A program made the translations under genes and the position numbers. A stretch of 64,000 nt of DNA from the NCBI GenBank assembly GCA_028285265.1, contig JANQPX010000004.1:62001-126000 (forward strand), in the 5' to 3' direction. The number at the start of each line of letters is the position of its first letter. Positions within the stretch are counted from its first letter, which is position 1. This stretch comes from Geminicoccaceae bacterium (lineage in GTDB: Bacteria; Pseudomonadota; Alphaproteobacteria; Geminicoccales; Geminicoccaceae). The notes beneath the pieces are model-generated. The model saw only the letters and a list, made by a program, of their open reading frames with translations, did not search any database and was not told the DNA's origin. This document shows positions 1 through 8,879 of the stretch, in pieces.

Positions 1-1662
1 GTCGACACACAAGTCGCATTTGGTGGCGCGGTAGATCGAGGCTCTTGTTGCTTCATCAACAATGGGGCGCCCATCATCTTCACAGAGTTCGACCATACGG
101 ATATTGCCGTAAGGACAGGCTTCGGCGCAGGTTGCGCAACCGATGCACGTCTTCGGATTGATCGTAACAGCGCCAGAATCAAGCTCTCGGTGGATCGCAC
201 CTGTCGGGCAATCGATCATGCAAACGGGATCCACGCAATGCATGCAGGCATGGGCGACCATCCATTGATCATGGACCGGTCCCGATCTGATGAAACGCGG
301 ATTGCCATCATGGGTTGCGGCACAGGCACGAACACACTCATCGCAACGGACGCAGCGCGCAAGGTCGATAAGCATCGTCTTGGTGCCGTTGATGAAGTGC
401 TCTTCGCCGACCCAGTGCAGCAACGAATCGTCTAGGAGTGGCCGATTTGCGAGGGCTGAAAGCGGCGGTTCTTCAAGGTCGATACAGGGAAAGAGATGGG
501 TTTCCAGCACATGCGCCGGTATGCGGATGACATCGACATAACCGATGGCGGACAGGCCGGTTTCCAACGTGGCTGGACGAGCATTGGCGTCATCGCCTGC
601 TGATCTGCGAAGCCAATCTTGGTGCAATTCGTGCAAACCGAAGACATCGCCTGCGGAAAGGTAAGTGAGTGTGCGGTTCGTCGAGCCATGCGTGATCCAG
701 ACTCGTGCAAAACCTGTTCCGATCAACAACAGGCCATCAGCATAGTCGCCTTCGGCACAGATCGGTGTCTCGTCGCTATCTTGACCCTGCTGTTTTGCAC
801 GACGGCGAGCATGGTGCCAATCGAGACTCCCATATGTTTCAAATGATGCTGCCTTGGTGATCTTGGCGAGTACTTGTTCTGGCATATCGACGAAAAACTG
901 AGATGACTTGAGATGGGCACTCAGCGCGTTTTGCTTGTATTGTCGGTCGATACGGTCGCGCCAAGAGGGGTCATAGCGCCTGAGTTCGCGTAGCCCCTGC
1001 CATCGGATCTCCAAGAGCGTGGCGGCTTCCTCTGCAAAGATTGACGCTCGCCGAGGCAGGCGTGTCAGGGCTGCGAGTTCACCAAAGAGATCGCCTTCCT
1101 TAAGGAGTGCTGTCTTACTCTGTGAGATTGTCTCGGCTACATCGACCTGACCGAGGCCGCCCGTCATATCTTCCCAGTCAGCAATGGCATGGTGGGCGCT
1201 CCGGCGCTCTCGTGCTTCGGGCATTGATTTAGCGGGGCGGAGACCGGCAAACAGGCGAAGCCAGCTTCGTCTGCGGTCACGTCGACCAAGCACGTTGGCC
1301 GGTAAGCCAGGTTTCAGGACGACCCTAAGTTGGCCTGATAGTACCAAGAAGGCAGAATGACCGTAATCGCCTTCGCGTAATACGATATCGCCGGGAGCGA
1401 CTTCGACGATCCGCATATCGTTCGCGATGATACCTTCGAGCGGAACACTGGCCGGCAATTGGTCGGCTCTGATCGCCGCAAATTCCGGGCGGCTTAGGAC
1501 GTCCTCAACCCGGGCCTGGGTCATGTCGGCGCCGAAGGGCTCATCCCAGCGCTTGGGGCGTGGGATTGACGTTGCTGCCAACGATTCATCCCACGCCGAT
1601 TCGACCGGCCTTGCCGGCGGCATAGGCGAGCGCGTTAGCGCCGCCTGCTGTTCTGTTGTCAC
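1..1662 (-). CDS. Double cyclic-nucleotide-binding domain / four-cluster 4Fe-4S ferredoxin protein (C-terminus beyond window)
   Basis: The reading frame is open for 554 codons from a GTG at 1662 to the left edge and has no stop inside the window. Residues of about 75-200 form a first Crp-like cNMP-binding domain (VAPGDIVLREGD, later EGDLFGELAAL). Residues of about 270-400 form a second one (ICAEGDYADGLLLIG, SAGDVFGLHEL). From about residue 435 there are four cysteine clusters typical of DmsB/HycB-like electron-transfer subunits: CVRCDECVRAC, CMHCVDPVCMIDCP, CIGCATCAEACP and a terminal CDLC at the edge. No signal peptide is seen, so it is probably cytoplasmic. The GTG start overlaps the stop of the upstream cytochrome gene (GTGA), so the two are probably translationally coupled. 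The inferred role is ligand-controlled electron transfer linked to the cytochrome. The ligand and the redox partner cannot be read from the sequence. Architecture confidence is high; function confidence is low. Confidence 0.85.
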   Translation of the reverse strand, partial: MTTEQQAALTRSPMPPARPVESAWDESLAATSIPRPKRWDEPFGADMTQARVEDVLSRPEFAAIRADQLPASVPLEGIIANDMRIVEVAPGDIVLREGDYGHSAFLVLSGQLRVVLKPGLPANVLGRRDRRRSWLRLFAGLRPAKSMPEARERRSAHHAIADWEDMTGGLGQVDVAETISQSKTALLKEGDLFGELAALTRLPRRASIFAEEAATLLEIRWQGLRELRRYDPSWRDRIDRQYKQNALSAHLKSSQFFVDMPEQVLAKITKAASFETYGSLDWHHARRRAKQQGQDSDETPICAEGDYADGLLLIGTGFARVWITHGSTNRTLTYLSAGDVFGLHELHQDWLRRSAGDDANARPATLETGLSAIGYVDVIRIPAHVLETHLFPCIDLEEPPLSALANRPLLDDSLLHWVGEEHFINGTKTMLIDLARCVRCDECVRACAATHDGNPRFIRSGPVHDQWMVAHACMHCVDPVCMIDCPTGAIHRELDSGAVTINPKTCIGCATCAEACPYGNIRMVELCEDDGRPIVDEATRASIYRATKCDLCVD

Positions 1663-2564
1663 TTGTAGCTGCTCTCAGCCGGCAAAAAGCTACCAATCTT
1701 CCCGCTAAGGTCTTGTGAGGCGATTGTGCTCACGACCTTTCGAGCGCCGGCTTCCGAGGGGCTGCCAAGGACGCCACCGGATCCGGGAAGTGTGGTGACG
1801 ACTCGTTTCGCGAGGTCGAGCCGTTTTTGCAGGGCTGCCCGGTATTTGGGATGGTCGGTCTTTTTCATGGCTTCATGCGCATCAACCAAGGAGACCAGCT
1901 GACCGATGGCATAGAAGTTTGCGAGTTCTGCCGAGGTCATTTTCGCGTTGGTCTTGATGTTGGGGGGGTAGAAGCGATGACGGACGGATCCTTGAGAATA
2001 ACGGACGATTTCGTAGTCGCCATTGATCGGATGGCCAGCATCAAGAAGTGCATCGATCTCCGAGCCCTTCAGTTTGCTCATTCCATGGCAGCCGAAGCAG
2101 TTCTCGGCGATGTCATATTTCATATCTGGCCAGATCATTCCCAAAGCAGCAGTCTCCTGCCGACGTTCGGTTTTAGGGCGTTTCTCATTGTTGTGGATCT
2201 CAATCCAACTGGTTGCGTTACCGTGGCAGCTCTCACAGGACGGGCCTGCATTGGCGCGGGCACGGCCACGCTTGTCGATCATTGTGAAGTGGCATTGCTG
2301 GCAAAGCGCATTCTTGCGCATGTTGCCGCCGCCAACTTTCTTGGCGATGTCCTTGGCTTTGTCACGTTTGTGAATGTCACGGAAAGATTTGCCGTGGGCA
2401 GAGCCTTCCCAAACGCCATGCTCAGATTTGTGACACTTCTGACACTTTTCGGGGCCTTGCTTGAGCACCGCGGCGCTCATGCTTGGTTCGGGCAAAGCCA
2501 ACATAGCAAGACCAAAGGCGGCGACTGCGAGGGATGTGATAGCAAATGCGATCCGAAGCTGCAT
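1659..2564 (-). CDS. Periplasmic tetraheme cytochrome c (c554-like family)
   Basis: This is a 301-residue protein with an N-terminal signal segment (hydrophobic residues about 5-25, cleavage near the SMSAA segment). It has four CxxCH heme-attachment motifs: CQKCH at 41-45, CQQCH at 88-92, CESCH at 110-114 and CFGCH at 156-160. Additional histidines (HGVWEGSAHGKSF, HFTM) could be distal ligands, as in cytochrome c554-type multiheme proteins. The C-terminal 130 residues are helical and heme-free. It is the first gene of a pair: its TGA overlaps the GTG of the cNMP/ferredoxin gene. That coupling suggests a shared redox job across the inner membrane, although neither protein has an obvious transmembrane link. 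Family assignment rests on the motifs and their spacing; the substrate is unknown. Confidence 0.85.
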   Translation of the reverse strand: MQLRIAFAITSLAVAAFGLAMLALPEPSMSAAVLKQGPEKCQKCHKSEHGVWEGSAHGKSFRDIHKRDKAKDIAKKVGGGNMRKNALCQQCHFTMIDKRGRARANAGPSCESCHGNATSWIEIHNNEKRPKTERRQETAALGMIWPDMKYDIAENCFGCHGMSKLKGSEIDALLDAGHPINGDYEIVRYSQGSVRHRFYPPNIKTNAKMTSAELANFYAIGQLVSLVDAHEAMKKTDHPKYRAALQKRLDLAKRVVTTLPGSGGVLGSPSEAGARKVVSTIASQDLSGKIGSFLPAESSYK

Positions 2565-2719
2565 GGAAAGAGAATCCCTTCATCTGATCCGATGCAGGAG
2601 TTATATAGAAACTATTACGCGATTCAATCATCATTAATTTTCAACTTTAAGGATATTTCATGAATATCGTCATCGATTCATCATGCGATCATTGGGACCA
2701 GCTCGTGGCGCTAGGAAAT

Positions 2720-3919
2720 TCAGACTGTTGCTGAGGTGAGCACGAACGGAGCCCAGAACATTGGATGGCCCAGCTGTGGCGAAGCGCCGCTCATCATTTG
2801 GTCAAGGGTTCGCCAAAGAGCGACATCGTGGGGTAGGGCAACATCGTTCTGTGTCATGGCAACAACGTCAGACGATACCTGACGTGCGACGTGGGAGAGG
2901 ACGGGCCAACGAAGGGCTAAAACCTGTTCGCCACCTGCTTCGATGAAGGCGTTGACAAGTGTTTCAGCGCCGCTGTCGCAGGCCGACAGGATTACCAGGT
3001 CGGCGCGGAATCGAAGGGTTCGCACTTCTTCGGCGGTGAGATAGCCGTCTTCGCCATCTCCTTCAGAGAGCATCAAAACGGCATCGTCCTTGCGTCCAGA
3101 AACTCTGGTGCCATGAGTCGCAAGCGCTAGCACTGCAAGAGGATCGGTCGTTGTTAGCGCTTTCTTAAGACGCGCTTCGCTTGCATGGGCGCCGACAGCA
3201 ATCGTTCCCGGTCGTCCGTGCAAGCTCATGCGAAGGAGCGCCAGTTCGAGATTAGCGTCGGGCAGTGCTGCGACTGGCTGGAGCACGTCATCAGCGATCA
3301 CAGGGTTGCCAAAGCCAAGTAGGCCGCCATTGGACCTGGTGGCAGTGTGCGTCGGCAAGCGGGGCCTTGTGGTCTTGGTGAGGCGGCTTATCGCAAAGAC
3401 TTTTCGAAGCCAAGGATAGGTCTGGTAAGCTTCTGCCTTGGCCTGCTCTAGGCTCGGCAATGCTGTCAACAGCACGTCAAAGGGAAGTGTTGATAGTGTG
3501 CCGTCTGCAGAGATTGCCAGGCGGTCAATTCCGTGAAGCTCTTGCATGAGCGGCTGCACAAGTATCTTGAAGAGGCTGTGGGCAGCTTCAACATCAAATC
3601 TCGGAACATCAACCGGTAAGTCAAGCATCGTGACATTCGGCTGAAGGCTGTCCAATAGCCGGCCCTTCAACTTGTCAATCACGGTCTCAGAGGCAGCAAG
3701 GTCGATCTGTGCAGTGCGATCTGGTCTGGTAATAGTAACTGAAATGCTATGTTGATCCACGCGCTCAAAGGCTAGTGTTGCCTTACTGAAAGGCGTGAAG
3801 CGCAGTGTTGATGGGTTTTCGATGTCACGCGAGACTGCGCTCTCGTTGATGGACAGGATTAGAAGAATTAGTGAGAGAAAGAGGCGCATGCAGGCAATCC
3901 AGTTCATGAAGCTGCCCAC
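2720..3919 (-). CDS. Exported CHAT-domain (caspase-like) protein
   Basis: This is a 399-residue protein. A hydrophobic segment at about residues 11-25 looks like a signal peptide or anchor; ATG codons at residues 1, 5 and 11 are all possible starts. From about residue 110 to the end it matches the CHAT fold, a caspase-like cysteine protease family. The putative catalytic histidine is H269 in LATHG and the cysteine is C314 in LSACDSG. The usual N-terminal TPR array of bacterial CHAT proteins is absent, and about 85 residues of unassigned sequence precede the domain. The downstream gap to the cytochrome gene is 155 bp. Upstream lies AT-rich non-coding DNA shared with the divergent TadG-like gene. 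Proteolytic activity and target are inference from the intact dyad. It could instead be a processed fragment of a formerly larger TPR-CHAT gene. Confidence 0.8.
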   Translation of the reverse strand: MGSFMNWIACMRLFLSLILLILSINESAVSRDIENPSTLRFTPFSKATLAFERVDQHSISVTITRPDRTAQIDLAASETVIDKLKGRLLDSLQPNVTMLDLPVDVPRFDVEAAHSLFKILVQPLMQELHGIDRLAISADGTLSTLPFDVLLTALPSLEQAKAEAYQTYPWLRKVFAISRLTKTTRPRLPTHTATRSNGGLLGFGNPVIADDVLQPVAALPDANLELALLRMSLHGRPGTIAVGAHASEARLKKALTTTDPLAVLALATHGTRVSGRKDDAVLMLSEGDGEDGYLTAEEVRTLRFRADLVILSACDSGAETLVNAFIEAGGEQVLALRWPVLSHVARQVSSDVVAMTQNDVALPHDVALWRTLDQMMSGASPQLGHPMFWAPFVLTSATV

Positions 3920-4280
3920 TTAGTTATCAAAATATTAAAGTCAAAAATCTATGAACAAAACATATTCATACATAGTTATAGCAAATTAATATAGAAAAAT
4001 GTTAATCTTTAATTTTTACTTTCATGCTTTTCGAGATTTTTTTCAGAAAATGACAAAATATCAAATGAACTCACGAATAAAGCACACTATTCTGCATCGC
4101 ATCGGTTTGTGAAAGATAGTAAATATATCATAAAAACAGGCTATCTAATTGTTTTGCATCAAGAAAAGAAGATTAAAGAAAAATTACTGCACGTTAACAC
4201 ATTCTGTCGGACTGTTCCGTAAAATGCCAGACAAATGCAGCTCTTCCGGAGCGCCTTCTGACTGGAACAGGAACCCGCAT
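3920..4280. promoter_or_regulatory. AT-rich divergent intergenic region between the CHAT gene and the TadG-like gene
   Basis: About 360 bases separate the CHAT start from the ATG I prefer for the TadG-like gene. The part at 3920-4180 is far more AT-rich than its surroundings, with many A and T runs. It must hold the promoters of both divergent genes. I cannot pick out a confident -35/-10 pair, operator or RNA. An open frame does extend back to 4149, but its codons (FCIKKRRLKK and so on) look like translated AT-rich spacer. Confidence 0.4.
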
Positions 4281-5672
4281 ATGCATCATTTTCTGCTGTC
4301 GTCGTCCGCCATTATCGCACTTTATCGGATCGGATCGGATAGCTTGGAGCGTGCAGTTTCATTGCTTCAAGATCAGCGGGGCGGCGTCTCCTCACTGATT
4401 GGCCTTTCTATCATCCCTGTGGCGTTAGCGCTTGGCCTCGCCGTCGATGGTGGGCTTGCTTATAGCGCGCAGAACAAGCTTCAAAGCGCTGTCGACTCAG
4501 CGGCTCTTGCTGCAGCTCGTGTCGTGTCCGACCAAGACGCTGATATCAATGCCGACGCGCGGATGTTTTTCGAGGCCAACTATCCCGAGGATGTTTTTGG
4601 CGGGCGGATCACACGATTTCAGCCAGACTTTGACGATGAAAGCGGTGAAATCACGATTGATGCTGAGGTTGAGGTCCCGACCGCATTTATGCGCATAGCA
4701 GGTCTTTCGACGGTGACGGTGAGCGCGAGTTCAGCTGCGCAGCAGCAAAGAAACGGTATCGAGCTCTCCTTGGTGCTTGATGTCACTGGATCCATGAACA
4801 GGAGCGATCCCAGTGGTGGTACCAAGCTCGAAGCGTTGAAGAGAGCTTCCAATACGCTGCTCGATACGATCTATGGCGAGAACGACGCTGTGGACGATGT
4901 CTCGGTTGCGGTGGTTCCCTACAACACCGAAGTCAATATCGGCTCGGACCGTACAGATCTATTAACCGGTTTTGATGCAAGTGATTTTGGAGCTGCCGGG
5001 TGGGGCGGTTGCGTCGAAGCGCGAAGCGGTTCGTTTGACCGGGACGATACACCACCATCTGTTGAGCAGTTCACTGCACTTTTGTGGCCAGCTGAACCGA
5101 GAAATCGATTTAATCGTCGAAACGACCCCAATGCGTTTTGTCCCGAGAGCGAAGTCTTGCCATTGACAGCGGAGAAGTCAGCCATTGCCGATCATATCGA
5201 CGATCTCGAGGCCGATGGCTTTACCATGACGAACGTCGGCTTTACATGGGGCTGGCGCACGATTTCGCCGCGATGGCAGGGTGAATGGGGCGAGGGAACT
5301 GTGCCAGTTGCCTATGATCACCCGACCATTAGCAAGGCCATTATTTTCATGACAGACGGCGTCGCTGACTGGTCCGCCAACTACTACACCGCCTATGGTT
5401 TCTTGCGCGATCGGCGTCTTGGTACACAGAACGAGCGTCGCGCTGAGAACGAAGTCAACGATCGACTTCTCGAGAGCTGTGAACTCGCTAAACGCGAAGG
5501 CATTGAAGTCTACACCGTCATGTTCGCGCTCAACAATCCAACGATCGAAAGGGATTACCGCGCATGCGCTACCTCTGAGGACCATTTCTTTGATGCGCCT
5601 GATGGTAATGCGCTCGAAGCCGCATTCAAGGACATAGCCGGCCAGCTCACCTCGCTCCGTCTCACTCAGTAA
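4281..5672 (+). CDS. TadG-like pilus-assembly protein with von Willebrand factor A domain
   Basis: A TadE/TadG-type N-terminus is followed by a vWA domain. The hydrophobic segment SLIGLSIIPVALALGLAVDG and then YSAQNKLQSAVDSAALAAA are diagnostic of TadG-family minor pseudopilins. The vWA domain begins near residue 160, with the metal-site motif DVTGSM near residue 167 and a later FMTDG. I chose ATG 4281 because AGGA lies 8 bases upstream and the family usually has a short leader before the membrane segment. The frame is open back to 4149 and would add 44 residues of unlikely composition. The protein should sit in the inner membrane with the vWA domain in the periplasm. A TadE gene follows 25 bp downstream, but no Tad ATPase, secretin or prepilin peptidase is in the window. 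Confidence 0.82.
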   Translation: MHHFLLSSSAIIALYRIGSDSLERAVSLLQDQRGGVSSLIGLSIIPVALALGLAVDGGLAYSAQNKLQSAVDSAALAAARVVSDQDADINADARMFFEANYPEDVFGGRITRFQPDFDDESGEITIDAEVEVPTAFMRIAGLSTVTVSASSAAQQQRNGIELSLVLDVTGSMNRSDPSGGTKLEALKRASNTLLDTIYGENDAVDDVSVAVVPYNTEVNIGSDRTDLLTGFDASDFGAAGWGGCVEARSGSFDRDDTPPSVEQFTALLWPAEPRNRFNRRNDPNAFCPESEVLPLTAEKSAIADHIDDLEADGFTMTNVGFTWGWRTISPRWQGEWGEGTVPVAYDHPTISKAIIFMTDGVADWSANYYTAYGFLRDRRLGTQNERRAENEVNDRLLESCELAKREGIEVYTVMFALNNPTIERDYRACATSEDHFFDAPDGNALEAAFKDIAGQLTSLRLTQ

Positions 5673-5697
5673 TTGCCGAAAAAGAAGGGAAGGGCCG

Positions 5698-6291
5698 ATG
5701 ACTATGTTCCGTTTTATTGCCGCCGGACGTCCTCAGCGTGAAGCCAGCCGTAAAGTGGCAAAAGACGACGGCGGTAGCGCCATCGTTGAATTCGGATTGG
5801 TTGCTCCGCTGGTTCTCGCGGTCATTTTCGGCACCATCGAATTTTCCGGAGTCACCTTTGCTCAAACCTTGCTCGAAGGCGGCGCTAGCCAGGCCTCCCG
5901 CTTTGGGATTCTTGGATCAGCGCCAGAGGGCAGCAGTCGCGAGGCTGTCATCCGGACTATCATTGGGGATAACGCCTTTGGGGTGATCGATGCTGACGAG
6001 GTTCAGATCGAAACACTTGCCTATGACTCCTTCGGCGCAATCGGACAGGCTGAACCCTTTGCGGATGCCAATGGTAATGGCGCATTCGATGAAGGCGAAG
6101 GTTTCCAGGACATCAACGGCAATGGCGTGAGAGACGAGGATCAGGGTAGTGCTGGCGCAGGTGGTGCTGATCAGGTTGTCCTTTATCGACTAACCTATGA
6201 GTGGGACATCATCGTCCCCATCTTTCGTCCGTTTTTCGGCGATCAAATCGTGCTTCAGGCAGCGACCGCCGTTAGAAATGAGCCTACCTAA
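5698..6291 (+). CDS. TadE-like protein with calcium-loop-like Asn/Asp repeats
   Basis: This is a 197-residue protein. The pattern GGSAIVEFGLVAPLVLAVIFGTIEF at residues of about 25-50 is the TadE hallmark: a short cytoplasmic N-terminus, a conserved Glu, then a single membrane helix. An insert near residues 122-145 contains two DxNGNGxxDE units (DANGNGAFDEGEG and DINGNGVRDEDQG) that resemble dockerin or EF-hand calcium loops. The GGAAGGG-like purine run just before ATG 5698 serves as ribosome binding site; an in-frame ATG follows at 5704. It forms a two-gene unit with the TadG-like gene and ends at a strong terminator. The role in pilus or surface assembly is family inference; calcium binding is a guess from the motif. 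Confidence 0.82.
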   Translation: MTMFRFIAAGRPQREASRKVAKDDGGSAIVEFGLVAPLVLAVIFGTIEFSGVTFAQTLLEGGASQASRFGILGSAPEGSSREAVIRTIIGDNAFGVIDADEVQIETLAYDSFGAIGQAEPFADANGNGAFDEGEGFQDINGNGVRDEDQGSAGAGGADQVVLYRLTYEWDIIVPIFRPFFGDQIVLQAATAVRNEPT

Positions 6292-6317
6292 TCACGCCGG
6301 CAGGTGATCGAACGGGG

Positions 6318-6348
6318 GGTGGCTCGAAGCGCTCGAGCCACCTTTCTT
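6318..6348 (+). terminator. Rho-independent terminator after the TadG/TadE pair
   Basis: There is a perfect 10-bp inverted repeat, 6318-6327 against 6333-6342, around a 5-base loop, followed by TTTCTT. It lies 27 bases after the TadE stop codon, so it closes that operon. Confidence 0.85.
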
Positions 6349-6823
6349 CGTAGATCAGCGACATGACGCTTTCTTTCGCTCAGCATGTCTTTCCTTGGAT
6401 ATAGATCCTCGTGCTGGGCTCTTGCTCTTCGGAATGAGTCGCCGTTACGAATCCATTGAAGTCAAAAAAGCTGAACATGGCTCTTACCCAAAGAGATGGT
6501 GGTGACTTGCATCCCTCAAAGCATTGGTGCGCATCGATTACCTGGTCTGATCAGATTGCCTGCTGGTGACTTCCGACAAGGCAACGAAGAATAGCAGTGC
6601 CGTCTTGTTGCCCAGCATCTTGAATGTCTTAACTCATCCGGTTCCTTCTGCGATCGGGACTTGCTTGGCAACGTGATGGGAAAGCTGGCATCTAAAAAGC
6701 CGGGCGGCTATGACCTTGTGAGTCCGGGGCGCTCGGTTGGTCATCTTTGTCGATCACAAGGGCATTTCGAAACAAATGAAGGGCCCAAGAAAAGGCAGAA
6801 TTCATGCAAGGTGAGATAACCCA
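6349..6823. other. Non-coding spacer upstream of the CoA-transferase gene
   Basis: About 475 bases hold no open frame with recognisable protein sequence and no hairpin-plus-T-run that I can see. The promoter of the CoA-transferase gene should lie here, but I cannot point to it. Confidence 0.3.
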
Positions 6824-8014
6824 TTGAAACCGCTAAGTGGCGTTCGTGTTCTCGATTTGACCAATGTCCTGGCCGGGCCATTTTGCTGTCATCAACTCGC
6901 CCATTTTGGTGCCGAGGTGATCAAGGTTGAAGCGCCAGGGCGGGGCGATCTCGCGCGCAATCTTGGTGCCGATCCTGAGTTGAACGCTCGAGGGATGGGG
7001 GTCTCGTTCCTTGCGCAAAACGCGGGGAAATCATCTGTCACGATAAATCTGAAACATGAAAAAGGTAAGGAACTGCTGAAGCGGCTGGTCAAAACAGCTG
7101 ATGTGCTGGTCGAGAATTTCCGGCCGGGCGTTATGGACAGGCTAGGCTTGAGCTACGATGAGCTGAGGGGTGAGAATCCTTCTTTGGTATATTGCGCGAT
7201 TTCAGGGTTTGGTCAGGAAGGGCCATGGGTAAATCGTCCGGCCTATGATCAGATCATTCAGGGTTTGTCAGGCGTCATGTCAATAACTGGCGAGCCCGAA
7301 GGTGCACCCCTTCGGGTGGGCTATCCTATCGCGGACACTCTTGGTGGCATGACGGCCGCCTTTGCGATTTCAGCAGCCCTCAATGCGCCAAAGCGCGGTT
7401 GTTTTCTCGATGTCTCCATGCTCGAGTCCATGATTGCAACAATGGGCTGGGCCATATCCAATTATTTGATCGCGGCTGTCGAGCCGTCACCTCAAGGTAA
7501 CGAGAACATCACGTCTGCTCCGTCGGGTACATTTCAGGCCAGTGATAGACCTATCAACATTGCTGCCAACAAGGACGAACAATGGGAGTTGCTGGCAAGA
7601 CATCTTGGTCGCGCAGATTTGTTAAGTGTGCCCGATTACGCAACCCGGGAAGATAGGAAGCGGAACAGGGAAGCACTGAAGTTAGACTTAGAAAGCGTGC
7701 TTAAGTCCCGGAAAGCTGAGGAATGGGTAGGCGAGCTGAACGCGTTGGGCGTGCCTGCAGGGGAGGTACTCAGCGTACCTGAGGTACTCAAGACTGCCCA
7801 AGTTGTGCAAGGTGGATTGGTCGATCATTTCACGGCCGTCCCTGGTGTCGGCCGGGACGTCAACATCGTCCGCACAGGCGTAAAGATCAATGGCACCACG
7901 CCCAAGGTTGCAACACCTCCCCCTCAACTTGGCCAACATAATGCCGAGATTTTTGGCGGTATCGGTGTCAATTCGGTAGAGCTTGCAGAGCTCGACGCCG
8001 AAGGTGCGATCTGA
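6824..8014 (+). CDS. Family III CoA-transferase (CaiB/BaiF type)
   Basis: This is a 396-residue protein, the normal family length. The N-terminus PLSGVRVLDLTNVLAGPF, then GAEVIKVE and GDLAR, is the classic CaiB/BaiF signature, and ENFRPGVMDRLGL is the second conserved block. Asp171 in PIADTLGG aligns with the catalytic Asp that forms the acyl-anhydride intermediate. The start is TTG at 6824; no ATG or GTG fits better, and GGTGAG upstream is a modest ribosome binding site. Enzymes of this family move CoA between carboxylic acids in the cytoplasm. The acids cannot be named here, because the gene stands alone with no acyl-CoA dehydrogenase or hydratase next to it. Alpha-methylacyl-CoA racemase activity is an alternative within the same fold. 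Confidence 0.9.
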   Translation: MKPLSGVRVLDLTNVLAGPFCCHQLAHFGAEVIKVEAPGRGDLARNLGADPELNARGMGVSFLAQNAGKSSVTINLKHEKGKELLKRLVKTADVLVENFRPGVMDRLGLSYDELRGENPSLVYCAISGFGQEGPWVNRPAYDQIIQGLSGVMSITGEPEGAPLRVGYPIADTLGGMTAAFAISAALNAPKRGCFLDVSMLESMIATMGWAISNYLIAAVEPSPQGNENITSAPSGTFQASDRPINIAANKDEQWELLARHLGRADLLSVPDYATREDRKRNREALKLDLESVLKSRKAEEWVGELNALGVPAGEVLSVPEVLKTAQVVQGGLVDHFTAVPGVGRDVNIVRTGVKINGTTPKVATPPPQLGQHNAEIFGGIGVNSVELAELDAEGAI

Positions 8015-8261
8015 TCGCGATACGACCCGACTACACCCGTCGCATCGCGCTAAAATTCAAACGCGTCTTCTGGTGACAAATACGATGTGACCGCTCCTGC
8101 GTCTCCGATGGTGGGTCATCCTGTTACTTGATTCGCGTAACACCCACCGCTCGCATGGCCTCGATGAGCCTGCCCACTGAATCAAGCCGTTGTCGGGATT
8201 GTCATGTCGCCTGCGTTCGCGATAAACACAAACCTGCTTCAAGGTAAGTGCGGAAAAACTC

Positions 8262-8879
8262 ATGGCACGGTTGCTGGTCTACTACGCCCATCCGGGACAC
8301 CGGGCATCCCATGTCAATCGTGCGATGGCGGATGTTGCTCGATCGGTTGAAGACATCGCGTTCGTTGATCTCTATCAGCTGTACCCGCGCCACAACATCG
8401 ATATCGGTCAGGAACAAGAGCGACTGGTTGGTGCCGATGTCGTGCTGTTTCAATTCCCGCTATTTTGGTATTCAACGCCATCACTGATCAAAGAATGGGA
8501 AGATCTGGTACTCGAGCACGGTTTTGCCTATGGCGCAGGCGGTGATCGATTAGTCGACAAGACCATGCTGCTTGCAATCACGGCTGCAGGGCCAGAAAAT
8601 GCCTATGCCACCTCCGGCTATCAACACTATCCACTTCGAACATTTCTGACACCACTGGAACAAACGGCAAGGCTTTGCCGAATGCGTTTTTCGGCCCCTT
8701 ATGTACTCTTCTCATCACTGAAAGCGCCGGTTTCAGGTGAACTTGATTCCCATGTCCAAGGCTATGGACGTCTTTTGGGCGCAATCCGTGACAATGCCTA
8801 TGATTTTGATGCTGCTGATCAAATGACATTGGTTACGCACGAAACCTTGCCCGTGAGGGAGAGTGCCAATCATGGCTGA
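8262..8879 (+). CDS. kefF: KefF-like NAD(P)H quinone oxidoreductase, potassium-efflux ancillary protein
   Basis: This is a 205-residue flavodoxin-fold protein. LLVYYAHPGHRASHVNRAM is the FMN-phosphate-binding start of the KefF/NQO family, FQFPLFWYSTPSLIKEWED is the conserved flavin/dimer segment, and ITAAGPENAYATSGY is the third. It overlaps the next gene by 8 bases (ATGGCTGA), and that gene encodes the KefC-type antiporter. This pairing is the known arrangement in which KefF binds and activates the channel during electrophile stress. The role is therefore family knowledge supported by context. It is a little longer than E. coli KefF, with an extended C-terminus. Confidence 0.85.
   Translation: MARLLVYYAHPGHRASHVNRAMADVARSVEDIAFVDLYQLYPRHNIDIGQEQERLVGADVVLFQFPLFWYSTPSLIKEWEDLVLEHGFAYGAGGDRLVDKTMLLAITAAGPENAYATSGYQHYPLRTFLTPLEQTARLCRMRFSAPYVLFSSLKAPVSGELDSHVQGYGRLLGAIRDNAYDFDAADQMTLVTHETLPVRESANHG

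Noticed and set aside
1827-2663. 278-codon plus-strand frame opposite the tetraheme cytochrome
   Set aside because: It lies antisense to a gene with four heme motifs and a signal peptide; its translation has no domain sense.
4149-4280. Upstream extension of the TadG-like frame
   Set aside because: Codons come from AT-rich spacer, and the ATG at 4281 has a better ribosome site and family-like N-terminus.
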